DNA from: Sipunculus nudus
Taxonomy: Eukaryota; Annelida; Sipuncula; Golfingiida; Sipunculidae
Assembly (NCBI GenBank): GCA_026874595.1
Contig: CM049320.1
Coordinates: 26,078,214-26,142,213 of the forward strand
DNA length: 64,000 nt
Direction of reading: 5' to 3'
Under the pieces are notes generated by a model, which had not been told where the DNA came from, made no database searches, and saw only the letters and a list, made by a program, of their open reading frames with translations. This document shows, piece after piece, positions 58,319 through 64,000 of the stretch. How positions within the stretch are numbered: the first letter of the stretch is position 1; each line of letters begins with the position of its first letter. Both the position numbers and the translations under genes were made by a program.

Positions 58319-59335
58319 AATACATCCGTTTAACCAAAGGGCCTGATGTTAGAAATAACGTCACATCCTGTCACATGAGGGCTTCCTCAGGGTTAATTGC
58401 CTAGCCACCGAATAATCTTATGGCCGGACTCATATTTTATCACCAACAACAGTTTTACCAAACACTCTTCATAAAAATTGTTATTGTTGTTGACAAAAAA
58501 GTCCAACATTTCTTACATAGAACAGCACTGATGAAAAATGACAAAGGAGCCTCGCAGTGCAATAAAAACGTATATAATTGCTCAAGTGTTAAAACTATCC
58601 GTTTCGTCAGTCTTAATGTCAATTTGATTTGCCAGCTCATCGGGAGAAATGGTTAGAATTTGAATAAAATCATTCTGGACATAATGGAATCCGGTTAAAT
58701 AAAATCTACACACAGCCAGGCTTGCTCTCAGCTGGGCAAGCAAAGTGAAAAACCGTCAGCCCATCTACCAATTTTTTCTTTGCCGGCCGATTTCATTTAA
58801 CCGGCCGGAAAAATCTACAAGTCTCGCCTGCCGGGGAGGGTCTGCACACCTACCCATATTTCTTGCGAATCACCAGAATTCTTCGGTCATTTTGGTCAAT
58901 TCTGATTCGTCTCCAGGATTATTATTGGCATCGGAAATAATAATACAAGGAAAAGTAGGTTGCAAATCATCACATCACAGTATTTTCATTTTTAATTCGA
59001 TTGGAATTCACTAATTATAAGCTGTTGGTGCTCAATCATTTCTTGTAAAAAATAAAATTTTTTATATCATTTTCTTCTATCATGTTGTGCTTTTACCTGT
59101 TTAGTCAAACAATTTTGTTATTATCATGTTGTCCTCTGATCTTATGAACTTTCTTAATATTGTTATACAGACATTACCTTGTAGTATAACTTACTACTTT
59201 TTAGTAACTTATATTCCTGTTTCTTCTTTGTAAGCTATTAATGAAGAACACTGATCAGGCAATAACTAATAAGACTAAAATACACAGACTGCAGTTTTAC
59301 TAATTTTGTCATAATTATTGTGCGAAAGAAAATAA
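58319..59335. other. Single-copy DNA, no gene seen
   Basis: Short frames at 58420-58656 and 58745-59014 lack domains. 'gccggccgatttcatttaac' and 'cggccgg' near 58780-58810 form a small local inverted motif. Confidence 0.45.
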
Positions 59336-59337
59336 TC

Positions 59338-59340
<3 letters not shown>

Positions 59341-59391
<51 letters not shown>
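59341..59391. repeat. (TA)n microsatellite
   Basis: About 50 bases of TA. Confidence 0.98.
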
Positions 59392-59392
<1 letters not shown>

Positions 59393-59494
59393 TAGGTACA
59401 TTTAAACCAGACAGTGTAACCTGATGAGTGCAACATGTTGTTGCACGAAAAATGTAAAATATCTGATAAAACTTGATTTCTCTATATTTGTATC

Positions 59495-59497
<3 letters not shown>

Positions 59498-59551
<54 letters not shown>
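59498..59551. repeat. (TA)n microsatellite
   Basis: About 53 bases of TA, separated from the previous tract by about 106 bp. Confidence 0.98.
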
Positions 59552-59554
<3 letters not shown>

Positions 59555-59699
59555 GTAAATAAATATTAAATATTATGAAAATATCGCAATACATATCAAA
59601 ATACGCTTCCATGCATATATCACAATATATTGCAATGATAACATTATAGGCGATACCCAGCCTTTAAAACACACACACACACATATGATATGATATATG

Positions 59700-59930
59700 A
59701 GCTTAGCTAAAGAATTGCTCTTAAAATGTGATTCAATTTTTCCCATTAGTCTTCTGTATAAGGATTCAATATAGTTCATACACAAATAACCAGAACCATC
59801 AGCGGCTGGTTCTAAAAAAACCGACGTACACACGGCCTGAAATTGGTCATGTGTCCGCATCTGTTTCAGCGGCTCAGTGTCAAACGTTAACCATGTTCCA
59901 TTTAGTGTAACCAAAATCTTCCACTAACTG
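59700..59930 (-). other. Minus-strand open frame of unclear status
   Basis: On the minus strand, after 'cttaaacagttag', a frame reads WKILVTLNGTWLTFDTEPLK and continues QMRTHDQFQAVCTSVFLEPA before entering AT-rich sequence and a CA tract. The first part has varied, protein-like composition and an acceptor-like context, but no donor I trust and no family recognised. Confidence 0.2.
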
Positions 59931-59931
59931 T

Positions 59932-60820
59932 TTAAGATATTGAAGACATAAATAAGGGTCAGACACACAGATCGACCTTGAGTGCCATATAATCTCTTTT
60001 ACACTTCATTGGCGGAAGATTTTATAAACATTATAGGGCCAGCCCGGTTTTTGAGAAAGTAACAAATATCAAATAGTATTGTTGGTAATTTAAGTGGCCT
60101 GTTGTTGCTACTTGCCTTAAAACCTCTGACATTTAGTGACGTGTACCGAGGCCTTCGCTGAAATCCTCAATTCCCCTGCCCACCCGACCATATGATGAAA
60201 CCTATGCCGGCGAAAACCGGACGAGAGCCCGTACTAAGAAATCATAAATCTCACACCGCTGGCGTCTTTTCTGCGGAAGAACGATTTACCATTGGCGCAA
60301 CGTTATTTCATAGGGCGTTAATTAACAGCAAATGATTTTATGCACGGTAACATCCATTCTGATGAGCCGCAAGAGTTCTCATAAAACCGAACGTTTAGTC
60401 CATTAATACCACTTCACTGCTTGTGATTATTCAAGCTCGGCTTCGGATCTTATCTCAGAGTGTGATGAAACGCCCCGAGGTGGCTTTAATATCATTTTCC
60501 CCAGAAACATTAAAAAAATTTATTGGATGATCTATCAAGTTTATTGCCTGTGGGGTAAATGAAACAAACGTTACATCTTCGTGGGATATGGGGTAAACAC
60601 CGGATTTGCTTATCATGAGACGTAGAATAAGAATCCAGATCGATCTACATTTATCACGTCAATGCGAAACCATCGCAATAATGAACGAGGGATATAGAAT
60701 ATGTGCTGTGTTAAAGGTACATTAACATTTGCAAAAACGTGAATATTATCAAAAGCTATCAGATCATTTAACTTCATATAAAAGTCTCCCATCATGACCA
60801 ACAAAAGTTTCCCATCATAA
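59932..60820. other. Base-balanced single-copy island, possible regulatory DNA
   Basis: 60100-60500 is base-balanced with no repeat family. It includes TTAATTAAC (60318), 'cataaatctcacacc' (60243) and 'gattttatgcacgg' (60333), AT-core sites of the homeodomain or Cdx type. No frame is supported. Confidence 0.25.

Positions 60821-60822
<2 letters not shown>

Positions 60823-60886
<64 letters not shown>
60823..60886. repeat. (TA)n microsatellite
   Basis: About 62 bases of TA. A short direct repeat of 'cccatcat' precedes it. Confidence 0.98.
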
Positions 60887-60893
<7 letters not shown>

Positions 60894-60924
60894 CTTACTA
60901 ATTCGCATTTTGTAAACATATTTA

Positions 60925-61165
60925 TTTTTCTTGTGTGAGTAGACATAGTCCACTTGTGTATGTTTACTATAATAAGACTGCGTGACCAGACTCCCGATCT
61001 TGCGTGAAAGCCACAACTCACAATAGAGAAAAACCGACATAACACCAGTTAGGAGCTTGAAAACTGTTTATATGTCAAGATGCGCAGGGGACATGCTCGC
61101 TATAGTTGTTTTGCGAAACTGATTGCGCCCGGTGCAATTTTTTTTCCAGGTGTGTACTCAAGTAA
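60925..61165 (-). mobile_element. SINE-like repeat family K, copy 2
   Basis: Shares 'gtttactataataagactgc', 'cccgatcttgcgtg', 'agttaggagcttgaaaa' and 'cgcccggtgcaa' with 57515-57775. The B-box region here is degenerate. Confidence 0.45.
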
Positions 61166-61170
61166 GCATT

Positions 61171-61401
61171 TTTGGACTGGATTTTTTGCATCATAATATT
61201 TTAAAGATAAAACACTTTATTTTATGTATGTTTGCCATCCCTTGCATGTGAATATGACCCTTTAATCGTAACTAGATCTTTAATGTGTGTGCCTACATGT
61301 AAACCTCCGCCAGGACATTAATTGAACTTTCCTGTGTTCTACACGATGACACTGTGATCAACACTGTTCACAGATGATAAAAACGCAGTCCCATGTACAA
61401 T
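61171..61401. other. Short single-copy spacer
   Basis: Nothing recognised. Confidence 0.4.
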
Positions 61402-61671
61402 CAGAAAAAAAAACATTTAAAAGGCATAGTTTTCAGGCACCGCCTACGTCCATTTTAAACCCCCGCATAAAAAAATTTAAATTAAAATTTAAAATAATAC
61501 AATTTTGATAAGATTTCCTTTGTTATACAGTACTTGTAACTGTTTAGCAAAAAATATGACATTTATATCAAAACATACAAAAAAAGGTTAAAAAATAAAA
61601 TATCGACCGCCCGCACTGATTTTATATATAAAAAGTGGCTAAGAACCATACTTTTTTAGGCAGGGTCCTGA
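61402..61671 (-). mobile_element. Tourist/Harbinger-like MITE, copy 3 (inverted, diverged)
   Basis: Opposite orientation to copies 1 and 2: it begins 'aaggcatagttttcaggcac' with 'gcctacgtccattttaaac' and ends 'gaccgcccgcactgatttta' ... 'aagaaccatacttttttagg'. Inverted ends are recognisable but decayed, and a target duplication is no longer clear. Confidence 0.6.
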
Positions 61672-61920
61672 AATCATATCTTGATGATTCAGACTATCTT
61701 CACAATTAAATGGATTTTATTGTCCTTAGATATAATAAAAAAAACATAATCATTACTAATTAAGTAATGTTGCTGTTATATACAATCCAACCATCCAGGT
61801 AAGAAAACAAGGGGGAGAACATAACTCAACGTCATCTGGTGGAGGTATTGTAAAATTATAAGTATTTTTAAATCAGTTATTCAAACACCTTTTCAGTAGA
61901 TTTCTATATTTGGCTCCGTA

Positions 61921-62070
61921 TAGGGGCATATCTAGGATTTAGGAAAATGAGAGGTCAAACCCAGGCGGACTAATGACTTACCCTTAATACAGGGTCCCCC
62001 CCCCCCGTCAGAGGGCGGGGGGGGGGGGGGGGGGGATGTCCAGGCCGCCAAAAACTTATCTGAAACCTGT
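61921..62070. mobile_element. Poly-G MITE of the GCGGATCC family, degenerate copy
   Basis: 'ggggcatatctaggatttag' 'gaaaatgag' at the left, 'cccaggcggactaatgac' and C and G runs at 61988-62034, then 'gtccaggccgcc'. Order matches the family, but the terminus is mutated. Confidence 0.5.
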
Positions 62071-62072
62071 AA

Positions 62073-63335
62073 GGGGCCCAATCACCTATAATGCATGTTG
62101 AATTGTCATGTAAAATTTATTCTTCCCTTTAAAATAAATTTGTACCCGCCAAAAGATTGCCCTGAAACCGTTTGCTTACACCTATAAACAAGAGTTAAAA
62201 ACAGTGGACAGGGCGCGAAATAAGATGTCAACATAAACACAGCGCGTGTATAGCCCGGTCACAACACGTCAATCAGGAGATATCCTGACTGACTTATCCT
62301 ACAAAATGTTATACATGTTCCCGCTGGCTGAGACACCGCCTGTTATGGCTCACAATCGGACCTCTGATCACGCGGCTTTGTTATGGTAAACAGACACACG
62401 TGGACTGTGTTTACCAACACGCAAACCCAAGACAGGGTGTTAAACAGCCATATGCGAGGTACTGAGACTGTGTGTTTGGGTGGTTTTCTTGGGAAACATT
62501 TGTCTAAAGCAAAACTGAACTGATACTGTGAAAGATGTCCCTTTAAAAACAAGGGGGGGGGGGGGGGGTCCGCTTCTTTTGGACGTGTTTATGCACACGT
62601 TAAGAAAAGTTGCTGTTGCAAAAGCTGTTCGTAAACATGGTACATGGGCCTAATGTTGACAAGCAGAAACCCAGGGTAATCTAAATTGCTTGATGGCATA
62701 TTTACAGCAGTTGAACGTTCGCTAGTTGCAAAACACCCTTTGTAAAACTCTGGTCCATACGACTTGCTGCCAGATTTCCTTATTGAATGTGTGTGGGTTA
62801 TTTCTGCAGGCCTCCCATGGTGAGGGTCGGCGTTTTCTGGCCTATTTGTATAAAAGGTACCAGGGAATACATTAAAGGGGCCCAATCACATATAAAGCAT
62901 GTTGAGTTAACACGAACAATAGCTTCTTCCAATAAAAATAAATATGTACCTGCCAAAATATTGCCCTGAAACCGTTTGCTTTCTCCTGTAAACAAATGTT
63001 AAAAACAGTGGAACGGGCGCGATGAAAGGTGTCAACATAAACATTGCGCATGGGGCCGTGTGCATTGCTGAGCCAAAACACGTGTCAATCAGGAGATGCC
63101 CTGTCTGACTTGGCCCAAAATTGTAATACATGTTTCTGCTGGCTGTTGCCCTTCTTTATCGGACCTCCGGTCACGCGGCCTTGTTACGGTAAACAGACTG
63201 TGTTTACCAACACGCAGAGCCATAACACGGTGTTAAACAGTCGAATGCGAAGAAATGAGACTGTGTGTTGGGATGGTTTTGCTTTAAAACATTTGTATAA
63301 AGCAAAACTGAACTGAAAGTGTAAAAAAATAGCCA
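62073..63335. repeat. Imperfect direct duplication (offset 805 bp) of TTAA-family DNA
   Basis: About 470 bp at 62073-62545 recurs at 62878-63335: both start 'aggggcccaatcac' and share 'cgccaaaa', 'attgccctgaaaccgtttgc', 'gtcaatcaggagat', 'ggtaaacagac', 'tgtgtttaccaacacgca' and 'aagcaaaactgaactga'. The segment between them (62600-62870) matches the interior of the MITEs at 51434 and 52060. The start motif equals that family's terminus, and TTAA lies at 62873-62876. It may be a partial tandem duplication or two nested copies. Frames here are not genes. Confidence 0.7.
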
Positions 63336-63555
63336 TAATTTAGCTCCTGATTATGTCCCCTTAAGTTTATAAACGACAGATAACGGAATAGCCCCTTTTA
63401 ACTTATGGGAGTCGTGTTGCGGTGACCAAATCTGGTAGTGAGTGGTAAGAAAGCCTATATATGATAATGCATATTACAGACGTTACCACCTATGCCCTAA
63501 CACAAGCTAATTCAGTTCTCATTCTGTATAATGAACTATGGACGAATCTACTCAC

Positions 63556-63890
63556 CTCCTTTGGTTCAGGGTAAATTAGATTTCTTTTCACAGTTCATGG
63601 ATAGACTTCCGAGCTGGTGAGGCTCAATGCCACAGAGACTGCGGGAGAACATTTCAGTGCTCCTGATCAGACAGGCTGCCAGTGACAGCACAGCCTTGAG
63701 ACGGTTCTTAGCGTCTATTCATGACATTCCTCTACCCACACAGCCTCTCAGTACTGACACAGACCTTGTAACAGAACTTCTTGCATGGCTGTTACAGCTT
63801 TAAAATATCCGGCCAATTCAGCGAGAAGCATCCGTTCATAGGAACTATTTGCATTAGTAGGGTCTATCAAAACATAAAGTTTAATGACCC
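63556..63890 (-). other. Possible non-coding first exon, minus strand
   Basis: On the minus strand, base-balanced sequence ends in AAAGGAG|GTGAGT at 63556/63555, a near-perfect donor. ATGs inside (for example the one reading MFSRSLCGIEPHQLG) all meet stops before the donor, so the exon would be 5'UTR. The upstream CRE and CCAAT cluster fits a promoter for it. No coding exon of the gene is seen in the window. Confidence 0.3.
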
Positions 63891-63922
63891 CAATCCGAGG
63901 CGACGGTGGTATAAAGCCTTAA

Positions 63923-63981
63923 TGACGTCATTTCTTATCCCTATTTACGGTGTCTCTTCCATTTATGACGTCAGCCATTGG
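63923..63981 (-). promoter_or_regulatory. Two perfect CREs and a CCAAT box
   Basis: TGACGTCA occurs perfectly at 63923-63930 and 63966-63973, 43 bp apart, with ATTGG (inverted CCAAT) at 63977-63981. Perfect palindromic CREs bind CREB/ATF dimers. Two within 50 bp are unlikely by chance in AT-rich DNA and suggest a cAMP- or stress-responsive promoter, most simply for the minus-strand exon ending at 63556. Confidence 0.45.
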
Positions 63982-64000
63982 AAATAAAAACGGTAAACGT

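Overview
This window looks like non-coding DNA of a marine bivalve mollusc, or a close relative. It is AT-rich, with no bacterial-style gene density and no long conserved open frame. It is packed with short non-autonomous transposable elements, (TA)n and poly-G tracts, and very long tandem repeats. Several interspersed families have short subterminal inverted repeats, a variable number of internal tandem core units, a (GACG/ACGG)n microsatellite near the 3' end, and an end in a hairpin plus TAAAAA. That is the layout I associate with bivalve 'pearl' elements and Helentron-associated HINEs. The species was not determined and no database search was possible.

Layout. 1-1.03 kb: the right part of a 72-bp minisatellite. 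1.0-15.8 kb: a graveyard of pearl/HINE-like elements, two Tourist/Harbinger-like MITEs and a cluster of palindromes. 16.38-16.58 kb: the best gene candidate, a minus-strand TATA/Inr promoter, short 5'UTR and signal-peptide exon with a GTAAGT donor. 17-22.7 kb: mostly single-copy DNA with one full pearl-like element, a possible plus-strand first coding exon (20.16 kb) and a possible minus-strand 5'UTR exon (22.18 kb). 22.8-30.35 kb: a compound satellite in which a decayed 17-bp-period array grades into about 130 copies of a 45-bp unit and decays again. 30.4-40 kb: AT-rich single-copy DNA with scattered repeats, ending in a minus-strand first coding exon candidate at 39.96-40.09 kb.

40.36-42.45 kb: a 2.1-kb element with long inverted termini, subterminal arrays and a perfect 6-bp target duplication, about 260 bp upstream of that exon. 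42.5-48 kb: GC-richer single-copy DNA, a 438-bp hAT-type MITE with a perfect 8-bp target duplication and a 1.29-kb pogo/Tigger-like element. 48.03-51.20 kb: a 3.17-kb inverted-repeat element with a perfect 7-bp target duplication. 51.4-63.3 kb: TTAA-type MITEs, a pair of SINEs with a shared tail, poly-G MITEs, a third Tourist-like copy and an imperfect 805-bp direct repeat. 63.55-63.98 kb: a possible minus-strand promoter (two perfect CREs, CCAAT) with a non-coding first exon.

No complete gene is visible. The gene-like signals are isolated first exons whose downstream exons were not found, so they cannot be joined into pathways. The long open frames in the 72-bp and 45-bp arrays arise because the repeat lengths are multiples of three; I do not treat them as proteins.
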